NCBI GenBank assembly: GCA_035566015.1 | Contig: DATMRS010000004.1 | Span: 148,828 to 212,827 of the forward strand | DNA: 64,000 bases | Reading direction: 5' to 3' | DNA from: DATMRS01 sp035566015 | GTDB lineage: Bacteria; Pseudomonadota; Alphaproteobacteria; Sphingomonadales; Sphingomonadaceae | Part shown: in pieces, positions 33,730 to 42,722 of the stretch | Position numbering within the stretch: the stretch's first letter is position 1 | How the letters are laid out: each line of letters starts with the position of its first letter | Notes under the pieces: generated by a model | What the model was told of the DNA's origin: nothing | Databases searched by the model: none | What the model saw: only the letters and a program-made list of their open reading frames with translations | Program-made: the position numbers and the translations under genes

Positions 33730-34983
33730 TCAAGGGAGCGCGGCGCGTCGCCGCGAGGGCGCGGTTTCGCGCAAGCCCATCGCAACAATCCCGGCGACGA
33801 GCGCCAGCCCGACCATGATCCACAGCGGCGCCGCGAGGCCGACATTGTCCGCCGCGAAACCCGCGATGAAGGGCGCGAGCACCCCGCCCAGCACCTCGCT
33901 CGCCCCCATGCAGAGGCCGAGAACGGTGGCCGCGTGGCGCGGATCGACGCTCTCCGAAGGGACCGTGGCCATGAACAGCGGAAAGATGCCGTTGACGCCC
34001 CAGCCGACGAAGAAGATTGCCGCCAATATCCAGAGCGAGCCGCCGAAATACATCGCGCCCAGCGGGAGGATCATGCCGATGAAGGGCATGGCGATCATCA
34101 CCGGGCGGCGGCCGATCCGGTCCGACAAGCCCGAAATCGCGAAGCTGCCGATCGTCGCCGATATGCCGAGCGTTCCCATCAGCCAGCCCATCGCATCGGG
34201 CGACAGCTTGCGGACATTGGTGAGATAGAGCGGCATGAACGCCCAGCACGTCACGAGATAGGCGACGAGTAATATGCCGAGCACGACGCAGATCAGGATA
34301 TTCCGCTCCTTCAGCGCATCGACCATCGTGTAGCGTTCGTCGCTCGCCGCCAGGACGGGGCGGGGCGGGGGCGCCTGTTCGCGGATCAGCCACCAGAGCA
34401 GGCAGGCGGAGAGCAGCCCCGGAATACCGGCAAGGTAGAAGGCCGAGCGCCAGCCGAAGGACGTGGCGAACGCGACGAGCAGCACCGGCGCGACGAAGGA
34501 GCCCAGCAGGTTCGATCCGAAATTCTGCGCGATGCCTTGCGCGAGCCCACGCCGCTCCGGGCTGACGCCCTCGGCGACCATCGCATGGCTGATCGGCATC
34601 ACTCCGCCCTCGGCAACCCCCATCAGCAGCCGCGCGCCGAGCAGCATCAGGAAAGAGGAGGCAATGCCCGTCAGGAAGGAGCAGACCGAAAAGCAGACGG
34701 TGGCCGCGATCAGCAGCAGCTTGCGCTTGCCGAGCGAATCCGAAAGCTTGCCCATCCCGAAGGCCGCGAGCGCCCAGGTGAGCGAGAGCGCCCCCGCGAG
34801 CAGGCCCACCTCGGTATTGCTGAGCTTCAGGTCCGGCTGGACGAAGGGCATCAGGAAATTGAGCGCGTTGCGATCGAAGAAGACGATGCCGAAATTGAGA
34901 CTCAGTAGCGCCACCAGCATCATCTGATAGCCGGTCGTCTGCGTTACGGCCCTGTCGGTTTGGGCCACCGCCGTTGCGTTCAT
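33730..34983 (-). CDS. MFS transporter
   Basis: The 417-residue protein has twelve predicted membrane segments in two bundles and a central loop around residues 200-225. The A-loop motif GKLSDSLGKRK between helices 2 and 3 and SDRIGRRPV between 8 and 9 are MFS signatures. The pattern resembles anion:cation symporters or sugar-acid carriers. The substrate cannot be deduced. The ATG at 34983 has GGAGG eight bases upstream. Confidence 0.85.
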   Translation of the reverse strand: MNATAVAQTDRAVTQTTGYQMMLVALLSLNFGIVFFDRNALNFLMPFVQPDLKLSNTEVGLLAGALSLTWALAAFGMGKLSDSLGKRKLLLIAATVCFSVCSFLTGIASSFLMLLGARLLMGVAEGGVMPISHAMVAEGVSPERRGLAQGIAQNFGSNLLGSFVAPVLLVAFATSFGWRSAFYLAGIPGLLSACLLWWLIREQAPPPRPVLAASDERYTMVDALKERNILICVVLGILLVAYLVTCWAFMPLYLTNVRKLSPDAMGWLMGTLGISATIGSFAISGLSDRIGRRPVMIAMPFIGMILPLGAMYFGGSLWILAAIFFVGWGVNGIFPLFMATVPSESVDPRHAATVLGLCMGASEVLGGVLAPFIAGFAADNVGLAAPLWIMVGLALVAGIVAMGLRETAPSRRRAALP

Positions 34984-35187
34984 TCGCACCCCCTCCGTCG
35001 CCGCGTGCCTTGCTCTTTGGCTTCTTCAGCGCGTGCGTGAAGAGGCCGGCCGGTATCGCCGCGTTGTTCGCACGCATCTTTGCCACAGCGGCGTGCAAGC
35101 ACAAGAGGATCCGCCTGCCGTCGCCCTCTTGACACTCCTGCCTCTACATAGCGATCGATCGCGCGGAAGATTGAAGGACGAATCACC

Positions 35188-35319
35188 ATGATGAAGATCG
35201 CGACCGTTGCTCTGGCTGCGACCTTGTTGCTTGCGGGCTGCAATACGATCTCGGGCATCGGCAAGGATACCGCGTCGGTGGGCAAGGCCGTCTCCCACGC
35301 GGCCGACGGAGCCAAGTAG
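35188..35319 (+). CDS. Entericidin-like small lipoprotein
   Basis: The 43-residue protein has a short signal with lipobox LLLAGC (Cys near residue 16). It continues NTISGIGKDTASVGKAV, the pattern of the entericidin EcnA/B family. AAGGA lies nine bases before the ATG; the next codon is also ATG. Entericidins are small outer- or inner-membrane lipoproteins linked to stress and stationary phase. It is a stand-alone gene with a TTGACA about 55 bases upstream. Confidence 0.8.
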   Translation: MMKIATVALAATLLLAGCNTISGIGKDTASVGKAVSHAADGAK

Positions 35320-35351
35320 ATCGCGCTCCACCCTCCCTTTCGGGAGCGGGC

Positions 35352-35885
35352 ATGAGGGGCAGGCTCAAACGGTTGCTGCTTGACATGCAGCGTTCCTCGC
35401 TTTTCGGATTCGGCACGCGCAACCGCCTGCTGCGTCTGTTGGGCCTCGACGTGCATCCGCGCGCTCGTATCTCACCCGACATCTATTTCGGCAGCGGCGG
35501 CAAGGTCCGGATCGGCAGCGACAGCTTTGTCGGGCATGGTGGCTTTTTCGATGGTAACGCTCCGATCGAGATCGCCGAGGCAGTGCGGATCGGACCCTAT
35601 GTCCGGCTGCTGACCGGCACGCATGAAATCGCTCCCGACATACTACGCAACGATTTCGCCGTCCCCAATATCCGGCAGCCGATCCGGATCGAGCGCGGCT
35701 GCTGGCTTGGCATGAACGTCAGCGTCATGCCCGGCATCGTCATCCGGGAAGGCTGCGTCATCGGCGCCAATGCGCTCGTCACGCGCAGCACCGAACCCAA
35801 CGGCCTCTATCTCGGCGTGCCGGCGCGTCGCGTGCGCGACCTGCCGGTCGGGGGAGATCAGGCGGCGGGCTCGGGGGAGAGATAG
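35352..35885 (+). CDS. Left-handed beta-helix acyltransferase (WcaF/Cys-Ser acetyltransferase-like)
   Basis: A 177-residue protein with hexapeptide repeats such as IGSDSFVGHGGFF, IGPYVRLLTG-THEI and the ending GCWLGMNVSVMPGIVIREGCVIGANALVT. The His in TGTHEI is the usual catalytic residue. It probably O-acetylates a sugar of the exopolysaccharide repeat unit. Its last 28 bases overlap the convergent FkbM gene. Confidence 0.85.
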   Translation: MRGRLKRLLLDMQRSSLFGFGTRNRLLRLLGLDVHPRARISPDIYFGSGGKVRIGSDSFVGHGGFFDGNAPIEIAEAVRIGPYVRLLTGTHEIAPDILRNDFAVPNIRQPIRIERGCWLGMNVSVMPGIVIREGCVIGANALVTRSTEPNGLYLGVPARRVRDLPVGGDQAAGSGER

Positions 35886-36658
35886 ACTAAATTCTCGCCC
35901 CGAATCAGCATTTCCATCCGACGCTCCCCCATCGCCCTTTGCAGCGGAAAGCTCGTTCCCCGGCCGGGCATCATCCAGTCATGGATTTCGACGAAGATCA
36001 GCTTCGCCGCGTCCACCCACTCCAGATTTTCGGCGAAAAGATCGGATTCGAAGCCCTCAATATCGATCTTGGCGATGAAGAGGGCGGCATTGGGCACCGA
36101 ATCCACGATGTCGCGTATCGTCACGATGTCGATCCCGTCGCCCGACTGGCTGCGAGCGCTGCGGACCGACCAGGCTTTGCCCGCCGGATTTTCGAGTTGA
36201 ATGCGTCCCGGCTTCGCCCCTATCGCTGCCTCGCGCACCTCGACCCGAGGCAGCGCGGCGGTATTGCGGCGGCAGCATTCGGCATTGTCGGGCTCGGGCT
36301 CGATCGCGATCACCGCCGCCTGTGGAAAAAGCCGGGCGAACCAGAGCGACGCCGCGCCGATATTCGCGCCCGCGTCGATGATCAGCGGCGTGCGCCCACC
36401 GGCGATCAGCGCCTCATAATGCGCCCGTATCTCGGGCCAGCGCCTTATGCCCGACAGATCATATTCACGCGAGACGAACACCTGCCGCAGCACTTCGGTG
36501 TCGGTGCTGCGTGGCCGGACCTCGACAGGGCCGACGCCCGGGATCGTCCAACGATGCTTCTTTCCGCCGCGCCAGTGGCGAAGCAGCACGCCGGGGCCGA
36601 GATGCCGCGCATCCCTGATATTCGAATATAGGCCGTGGAGCAGCGACTGGACGCTCAT
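35858..36658 (-). CDS. FkbM-family SAM methyltransferase
   Basis: A 266-residue protein with the SAM motif DAGANIGAASLWFARLFP (about 95-112), EPEPDN in motif II, and KIDIEGFESDLF, the FkbM signature. It likely O-methylates a sugar in the polysaccharide. The ATG at 36658 follows GGGAGG by nine bases. It lies 28 bases downstream of a GT4 gene on the same strand. Confidence 0.85.
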   Translation of the reverse strand: MSVQSLLHGLYSNIRDARHLGPGVLLRHWRGGKKHRWTIPGVGPVEVRPRSTDTEVLRQVFVSREYDLSGIRRWPEIRAHYEALIAGGRTPLIIDAGANIGAASLWFARLFPQAAVIAIEPEPDNAECCRRNTAALPRVEVREAAIGAKPGRIQLENPAGKAWSVRSARSQSGDGIDIVTIRDIVDSVPNAALFIAKIDIEGFESDLFAENLEWVDAAKLIFVEIHDWMMPGRGTSFPLQRAMGERRMEMLIRGENLVYLSPEPAA

Positions 36659-36686
36659 CGACAGGGGCCTCCCGGTAGCCGCAGGG

Positions 36687-37748
36687 TCAGGATCGATCCA
36701 AGCGGAGATAAAGGTCATGCGTCGCGGAGGCGAGCGCACCGAAGGTCAGGTTGGCGAGTTCGGGCGCGCCATTCGGCCGTTCCGCCGTGGCGAGTGCCTC
36801 GGCTGTCAAGGGCCCGCTATAGGTCGTCACCCATTCGCGCCCCACTTCGCGCGCCAGTGCGTCGGCGAAAGGCGCCGAGGGCGTGAGAACCGGGCGTGCA
36901 TGGCTCAAGGCGTGGATCATCGAGCCCGAATGCAGATAATCGCGAAAGGGCAGCACGACGATGTCGGCCGCTGCCGTCAACATCGCGAATTGCCGATCGT
37001 CGAGCTTGTCCAGCCTTATGTCGATGCGCGGATCGGCGGCGGCCGAAGCGTGAATCCGTTCGGCGAAGGCCGGCGCGTCGCAATGTCCGGCGATCAGGAG
37101 GCGTCGGCGCGGATCGGGGTCAGCGATGAAGGCGGCGATCAATTCCTCGACACCTTTATAAGGCCGCACCATGCCCAGAAAGGCATAGAGTTCGGCCTGC
37201 TCGGCAAGCCCCATCTCGTTCCGACACATCGCCGGCGGGGGTAGGGGCGAATGCGGCGGATAGGCGGGGTGCCAGCCGGCAACGCCCGGCTTGTTCGCCA
37301 GCTCCGGAATCGCCGCGCGGACGAGGGGCAGGGTGGAGGGACTCAATGTGACGAACCCGTCCGCCAACCGCGCCAGGCGTCGCTTGATGAGTGGCCAGAG
37401 CCGCTTGCGTATGCCGCCGAGCTCGTGCGGATCGAGATTGTGGACCATCCAGACGATCCGCACGCCCTGCCGCTTCAGCCGGCTGAGTGCGCGTAGCGTC
37501 GACAGCGTCCGATAGGCGAGCCGGGTGGGGCCGCCGCCCTTCCAGAATATCTGCTCAGGCCAATGGACGTGGAGGATATCGATGCGGCGGGGAAGTCGGC
37601 GCGGATCGTCGACATCGACCAGCAGGCATCCTTTTTCGGCCAGGCTCTCGCAAAAATGGGCGATGAAGGGATTCCAGCGGAAGGACGGCCCCGGCCACGA
37701 GCCGACCACGATGGGCCGCACCGCGAGATCCTGGTCAGCCAGCTTCAT
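36687..37748 (-). CDS. GT4-like (GT-B) glycosyltransferase
   Basis: The 353-residue protein has the GT-B layout. DILHVHWPEQIFW and WMVHNLDPHE occupy the N-terminal half, then YAFLGMVRPYKGVEELI begins the donor domain, and ADIVVLPFRDYLHSGSM sits near the catalytic site. The HVHWPE/HNLxPH pattern is found in exopolysaccharide GT4 enzymes. Its start overlaps the end of the upstream GT2 gene by 14 bases, so the pair is coupled. The sugar specificity is unknown. Confidence 0.8.
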   Translation of the reverse strand: MKLADQDLAVRPIVVGSWPGPSFRWNPFIAHFCESLAEKGCLLVDVDDPRRLPRRIDILHVHWPEQIFWKGGGPTRLAYRTLSTLRALSRLKRQGVRIVWMVHNLDPHELGGIRKRLWPLIKRRLARLADGFVTLSPSTLPLVRAAIPELANKPGVAGWHPAYPPHSPLPPPAMCRNEMGLAEQAELYAFLGMVRPYKGVEELIAAFIADPDPRRRLLIAGHCDAPAFAERIHASAAADPRIDIRLDKLDDRQFAMLTAAADIVVLPFRDYLHSGSMIHALSHARPVLTPSAPFADALAREVGREWVTTYSGPLTAEALATAERPNGAPELANLTFGALASATHDLYLRLDRS

Positions 37749-38964
37749 GGACGGCCCGTGTCGGCGTGGCATTTCCCTTGCCGGCGAGGCGCAATGCATG
37801 ATGGATTGGGGTTTTCCCGTCCATCAGTCGCAGGTAGAGGCGTGCATGGCGGCTGAGGCCTGCAAGATTGCCCTGCCGCGCATCTTGGACGACGTATCGG
37901 AACAGAGGCCACAGCAAGGCGGCGCGAACCGAGGCACGGAACGGCCCGCGCGGCAGCGTCGTGATCCGGCCGAGTAGGGGATTGTCTACGTCCAGCCGAT
38001 CGCGCGCATAGCTATATTCGTCGAATACACGGCCCAGCGCGCGCGCGTCGGCTGCAGCGATCGCCTCGATCCCGGCTCTGGTAGCGATCGTGGCGGCGCT
38101 CGCCATGTCGGCGGCGGCAAGGTCCCACAGTTTCTTGCGCGCCATGACGGCGCATCGCCGCAACAGCGCGCTCACCTCGTCCCGGGGAGACAACACAACT
38201 CTCACCGCCGATCGTGGCAGGTAATCGGCCAGCGCATTGGCGCGGTAAAAACTTTCGAGCACCTTGGCATCGAACGCCTTCTGACGCTCCCATATCTGCT
38301 CGCCGTCGATCGCGTGCGCGGCAGTGCCCCGCACCTCGCCATGCTGGCGCTGATGGAAAAGGATATGCGGCACATGGACGCCCGCCGTTTGGCGCGACAG
38401 GCGCAGGATCATCTCATAATCCTGTGCGCGGATGAGGCCAGTGTCGAACGACCCCACCGCTTCGTAACAGGCGCGCCGTACCAGCAAAGCAGGCTGGAAG
38501 ATGAAGCAGCGTTCGAGCAGCGCGAAATGGATGTCGTCTGCCTCAAAGATCGGCGGCGGCGCGGCGGTGAAGCGGCGCGCGCCGTCGATATCGGTGAAAT
38601 TGTCATAGTCGCCAAACGCGAAGCCCGCTTCGGGATGGGCTGCCAGTGCTGCGCACAATTTCGCGAGCGCATCGGGTTCGGCGACATCATCATCGTCGAA
38701 AATCCAGATCGCCGCGCCGGTCGCCTGAGACAGCGCGAGGTTAAGCGCGCTCGATTTGCCGCCATTTTCCTTGGCGAGATACTCGATCCGTCCCGCCCAG
38801 CGCGCCACCACTGCGGCAGTGTCGTCTATCGATCCATCGTCGACGACGATGATCTGACGCGGCGGCGTCGTCTGTTCGACCAGCGCCTCCAGGCATTCGC
38901 CGAGATAGCGGGCGCGATTATAGGTCGGCACGATCGCCGTCACGTCCTGCATGAGGCCTCTCAT
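37735..38964 (-). CDS. GT2 glycosyltransferase
   Basis: The 409-residue protein has VDDGSIDDT (41-49) and an acidic FDDDD cluster (89-93) as the DxD metal site, with an acceptor region containing HVPHILFHQRQHGE. A helical C-terminal region of about 150 residues follows. The ATG at 38964 overlaps the upstream stop as ATGA, and MQDV at 38952 is an alternative start. It belongs to the run of glycosyltransferases at 36.7-39.9 kb. Confidence 0.85.
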   Translation of the reverse strand: MRGLMQDVTAIVPTYNRARYLGECLEALVEQTTPPRQIIVVDDGSIDDTAAVVARWAGRIEYLAKENGGKSSALNLALSQATGAAIWIFDDDDVAEPDALAKLCAALAAHPEAGFAFGDYDNFTDIDGARRFTAAPPPIFEADDIHFALLERCFIFQPALLVRRACYEAVGSFDTGLIRAQDYEMILRLSRQTAGVHVPHILFHQRQHGEVRGTAAHAIDGEQIWERQKAFDAKVLESFYRANALADYLPRSAVRVVLSPRDEVSALLRRCAVMARKKLWDLAAADMASAATIATRAGIEAIAAADARALGRVFDEYSYARDRLDVDNPLLGRITTLPRGPFRASVRAALLWPLFRYVVQDARQGNLAGLSRHARLYLRLMDGKTPIHHALRLAGKGNATPTRAVHEAG

Positions 38965-39944
38965 GGCGCCGTTGCCGTCTTTGCGTTCCATTGGCGTATT
39001 TCGGGCGGACAATCGCCGAAGCGGCGGAGCAGATAATCGCGCAGGCCGCGCCGGAACGCTGCCGGTGGCCCGTCCTCGATCCGCATCAGCCGGCTTGGCC
39101 ACCAGCCCGATCCTTTGCCCGCCAATTCGCGCGCCTGCCACAGGCAGCGCCGGAAAAGGCGCAGCCGCTCGATCGGCGAGCAATGCTTGTCCGCGAACAG
39201 CAGCCGGTTGCGCGTCAGGAAATAGGTTTGCAGCGGCGAATAGCGCCCGCCGATCGAGGCCGACCCGATATGGCGGATCGCCGCGTCGCGCACCATTAGC
39301 AGCGGAAAGCCAGCCTTCTCCGCGCGGCGGCACCAGTCGGTATCGTCGAAATTGAGGTAGAAGCGATCGTCGAGAAGGCCGATCGTCTCGAAATGGTGGC
39401 GGTGCGCGAAGATCGCCGCGCCGCTGATATAGGCCGTTTCGATCAGCGGCCGATCGAGGCGGCTGCCGAGTTCGCCTGCTGGAATCCAGGCGGGGATGCC
39501 GGTCTTGGGGTCGCGTGCGGCGGCGTGGAAGTCATAGTCGCGCGTGCTGCTGCCGCGATGGATCGGGCCGAGGATAGGGCGGCGCGCCTCTGCTGAAAAG
39601 GCGGCGCTGACGGCGAGCAAGCGCGCCAGCGTGTCCGGTTCGACGAAGGCGTCATTGTTCAGGATGAAGATGTGCTCGTGCCCGACAGTGAGCGCTTCGC
39701 GAAGGCCCAGATTGTTGCCGCCAGTCCAGCCGCCGTTCGTCGCTGCCTCGATCAGCGTCACGTCGGGGCCAAGCCCGCGCAGATGCTCGCGCGAGTCATC
39801 GGTCGAGGCGTTGTCGACCAGATATAGATGCCAGGATGCGCCTTCGCTCGCCCGCAGCGCGTGGAGACAATCAAGCGTGTGGCGCCATCCGTTCCAGTTG
39901 ATCGTGACGACGGCGATGCTGCTCGTGGCGGGGGCGTCGGTCAT
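38961..39944 (-). CDS. GT2 glycosyltransferase (rhamnosyltransferase-like)
   Basis: The 327-residue protein opens with VVTINWNGW and has VDNASTDD (43-50), GGWTGGNNLGLREA and the DxD equivalent NNDAF (96-100). This set is typical of RfbN/WbbL-type GT2 enzymes, many of which transfer rhamnose or other deoxysugars. Sugar identity is inferred only. The ATG at 39944 is preferred; an ATG at 39965 adds seven residues. It is divergent from wzx. Confidence 0.85.
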   Translation of the reverse strand: MTDAPATSSIAVVTINWNGWRHTLDCLHALRASEGASWHLYLVDNASTDDSREHLRGLGPDVTLIEAATNGGWTGGNNLGLREALTVGHEHIFILNNDAFVEPDTLARLLAVSAAFSAEARRPILGPIHRGSSTRDYDFHAAARDPKTGIPAWIPAGELGSRLDRPLIETAYISGAAIFAHRHHFETIGLLDDRFYLNFDDTDWCRRAEKAGFPLLMVRDAAIRHIGSASIGGRYSPLQTYFLTRNRLLFADKHCSPIERLRLFRRCLWQARELAGKGSGWWPSRLMRIEDGPPAAFRRGLRDYLLRRFGDCPPEIRQWNAKTATAP

Positions 39945-40113
39945 GCTTTGCGGCCTGTCCCTCATCGTGCAAGAATACCCGCCGGGCGCAGGGCTGCCAA
40001 TGCTTCCATTGCATCGCAGCATGAACCTGGCGCATGGATGCTTCCGGTCGGCGTACAGGCGCGCGAACGTCGGCGGCGCCCCGCAACCGAACGAACGGGA
40101 GGCCCGAATCATA

Positions 40114-41562
40114 ATGGCGGTGCGTCGTTCGCTCGCATGGATGGCTTTCGGTCAGGGCGGTTTTTTCTGCCTCCAGTTTCTGGGTTCGGTCGTCGTCGCG
40201 CGGCTGCTCTCGCCTTATGAGATCGGCGTTTTCGCGATCGCGATGGCGGTAGTGGGGCTGGTCAGCGTCGTTCAGGCGATCGGCCTCAACAACCTGCTGG
40301 TGCGCGAACGCGATCTGACACCCGATCTGGTCGCCTCGGCCGCCGCCGCCAACATCGCGATCTGCCTGCTGCTCGCCGTGACGATCGCGGTGCTCGGCTA
40401 TTTGGGCGAAGCGCTGTTCAAGGAGCCGGGCGTGCGCCATGTGCTGCTGGTGCTCGCCGTCGTGCCGATCATCGGACATTTCGCATTCGTTCCCGGTGCA
40501 ATGCTGGAGCGGGAGGGAAATTTCCGCACGATCGCCCTGCTCAAGATGGTGTCCACCGCGATCGGCGTCGGCATCACCATCACGCTCGCACTCAAGGGCT
40601 ATAGTTATATGAGCCTCGCCTACAGCCAGGTGGCGACGGCCTTGCTTACCAACGTCGCGACGAACGTCGTCGCGCGCCGTCATGTCACCTTCCGCCTGTC
40701 GCTGGCGCACTGGTCGAAGGTGTGGCGCTTCGGCCTGCAGATCTTCGCGATATCGGGCGCCAGCCGGATCGCGAACCGGACGATGGAGGTGTCGCTCGGC
40801 AGTATACTGGGTCTGGGCCAGCTCGGCCTCTTCTCGCGCGCGTCGAACAATCACAACATGCTGTGGGACAATATCCATGGCGTCGTCGGCCGGGTCGTCT
40901 TCGTCGATTTTTCGCAGCGCGCACATGAGGGCGCGCCGCTCGGCGATCGCTATCTGCGTGTGCTGGAACTGATGTCAGGCCTGCTCTGGCCGGTCTTCGC
41001 ACTCGTTGCGGTGCTTGCCGGCCCGCTTATCGTTCACATCTACGGCCCGCCCTGGGCCGGAGCAGCGCCGCCGCTCGCCTTGCTTTGCATCGCCAGCATC
41101 GTCCTCGTCTCGACGACGATGAGTTGGGAGGTGTTCGTGGTCTGCCACGAAACCGCGCGGCAGGTCCGGTTCGAATTCATTCGCACGCTTCTCGGTACGG
41201 GACTGTTCATCGCCGGCTGCTTCATCAGTCTTGAAGCCGCCGCCGCCTCGCGCATCCTCGATGCGCTGTTCGCGCAATTCCTCTACCGTCCCCATCTCGA
41301 ACGGATGACGGGGACGAGCCGTCACGCCTTCAGCGCCATCTATCTCAGGAGCGCGATCGCCACGCTGGTCGCCGTCGCGCCGTCGCTGGCGTTGATGATC
41401 CTGTGGCGTTTTTCCGCCCAGACGCCGGTCGCGCTGCTCGTGCTCTCGGTCGGCGGCGGCGGCCTGCTGTGGCTGCTCGCGCTGCGCGGCCTGCACCATG
41501 CGCTCTATGGGGAGATCATGACGGTGCTGACACGGCTACGGCAACGGGCGATCGCCGTATGA
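40114..41562 (+). CDS. wzx: Wzx-type lipid-linked oligosaccharide flippase
   Basis: The 482-residue MOP-superfamily protein has about 14 transmembrane segments. It starts MAVRRSLAWMAFGQGGFFCL and contains VVARLLSPYEIGVFAIAMAV, the N-terminal signature of polysaccharide exporters. It should flip undecaprenyl-pyrophosphate repeat units to the periplasm. The ATG at 40114 has GGGAGG eleven bases upstream. It is coupled (ATGATG) to the next GT2 gene and is the only wzx-like gene in the window. Confidence 0.88.
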   Translation: MAVRRSLAWMAFGQGGFFCLQFLGSVVVARLLSPYEIGVFAIAMAVVGLVSVVQAIGLNNLLVRERDLTPDLVASAAAANIAICLLLAVTIAVLGYLGEALFKEPGVRHVLLVLAVVPIIGHFAFVPGAMLEREGNFRTIALLKMVSTAIGVGITITLALKGYSYMSLAYSQVATALLTNVATNVVARRHVTFRLSLAHWSKVWRFGLQIFAISGASRIANRTMEVSLGSILGLGQLGLFSRASNNHNMLWDNIHGVVGRVVFVDFSQRAHEGAPLGDRYLRVLELMSGLLWPVFALVAVLAGPLIVHIYGPPWAGAAPPLALLCIASIVLVSTTMSWEVFVVCHETARQVRFEFIRTLLGTGLFIAGCFISLEAAAASRILDALFAQFLYRPHLERMTGTSRHAFSAIYLRSAIATLVAVAPSLALMILWRFSAQTPVALLVLSVGGGGLLWLLALRGLHHALYGEIMTVLTRLRQRAIAV

Positions 41563-42716
41563 TGCCTGCGCGGATCGATGTCCTGATCCCGGCTTATAAT
41601 GCCGAGGCGACGATCCGTAGCGCGGTGGAGAGCATCCAGCGTCAGCAGGGCGTCGATATCGCGATCCACGTCGTCGATGACGGGTCCAACGATTCCACGC
41701 CGCGTATTCTGGCCGAAATGGCGACGGCCGATCCGCGCCTGAAGGTCCACAGCAAGCCGAATGGCGGCATCGTCGATGCGCTTAACACCGGTCTCGATCA
41801 GTGTGAGGGGGAGTTCGTCGCGCGTCACGATGCTGACGACATCGCTTATCCCGAGCGGCTGGCGGTGCAGCTTGCCTATCTCGCCTCATATCATGAGGTG
41901 AGCGCGGTCGGCGCGGCGGTGCGGCATATCGACGGTGCAGGGCGGATGATCGGCTCGATCGCCCGGCTGGAGTCGCCCGACAACGCCGATCCCTTCTATG
42001 TGCCGTCGCGTGAGCCCTATCTCATCCATCCTTTCCTGATGGTTCGCCGGGCGGCGATCGAGACGGCGGGACGTTATCGTTATGTCCACCACGCCGAGGA
42101 TACCGATCTTTACTGGCGATTGAGCGAGCGCGGACGACTCCACAATCTGCCCGACATATTGGGCGAATATCGGCTGCACGACGCCAGCATTTCGGGCAGC
42201 TCGATCGTCAACGGACGGATCATGGCGGTGAATTCGCAGCTCGCGGGTCTGTCTGCGCGCCGGCGCCGCTGCGGCAATGGCGACATACATTTCCCCAAGG
42301 AGACGCTGGCTGCCTATAAGCGCGCCGGTTCGCTCCCCGCAATGATCGAGGTGGCGGCAGGACTGCTCGATAAAAGCGAGCGGGCGGACCTCGAAGAGGC
42401 TGCCGCCGCCAAGTTGCTCGAACTGACGAGCTATCGTCCTTATGAGCTGGATGCGGAGGATTGTGCGTTCATCGGGCACGTCGCGCGCCGGGGCTTTGCG
42501 CATCTGTCGGCCGAGAACCGCGCCTTGCAGGTTCGGCGTATCAGCGGCGCCGCCGCGCGTCTCGCGGCGAAGGGGGAGATTCGCGCCGCACTCGCGCTGG
42601 TGCCGACGGGCCTTTATCCTGCCTTCGCCGCGCGCTTCCTCTCCCGTGTGGCATTGCCGGAGAGGCTGCGCGGCGCTCTGCGCGGCGCGAGCGCGAAGGC
42701 CGCGCCGGTCAAGTGA
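41559..42716 (+). CDS. GT2 glycosyltransferase
   Basis: The 385-residue protein has VDDGSNDST (39-47) and the metal-binding RHDADD (89-94), followed by a typical GT2 acceptor region (AEDTDLYWRLSERG). An additional helical domain of about 130 residues lies at the C-terminus. Its ATG overlaps the wzx stop, so the two are co-translated on the plus strand, opposite to most of the locus. Confidence 0.87.
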   Translation: MMPARIDVLIPAYNAEATIRSAVESIQRQQGVDIAIHVVDDGSNDSTPRILAEMATADPRLKVHSKPNGGIVDALNTGLDQCEGEFVARHDADDIAYPERLAVQLAYLASYHEVSAVGAAVRHIDGAGRMIGSIARLESPDNADPFYVPSREPYLIHPFLMVRRAAIETAGRYRYVHHAEDTDLYWRLSERGRLHNLPDILGEYRLHDASISGSSIVNGRIMAVNSQLAGLSARRRRCGNGDIHFPKETLAAYKRAGSLPAMIEVAAGLLDKSERADLEEAAAAKLLELTSYRPYELDAEDCAFIGHVARRGFAHLSAENRALQVRRISGAAARLAAKGEIRAALALVPTGLYPAFAARFLSRVALPERLRGALRGASAKAAPVK

Positions 42717-42722
42717 CCGGCC

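Noticed and set aside
38965..39333. Longer N-terminus for the GT2 gene at 37735-38964
   Set aside because: The extension overlaps the preceding GT2 gene for over 350 bases, while the ATG at 38964 forms a normal ATGA overlap.
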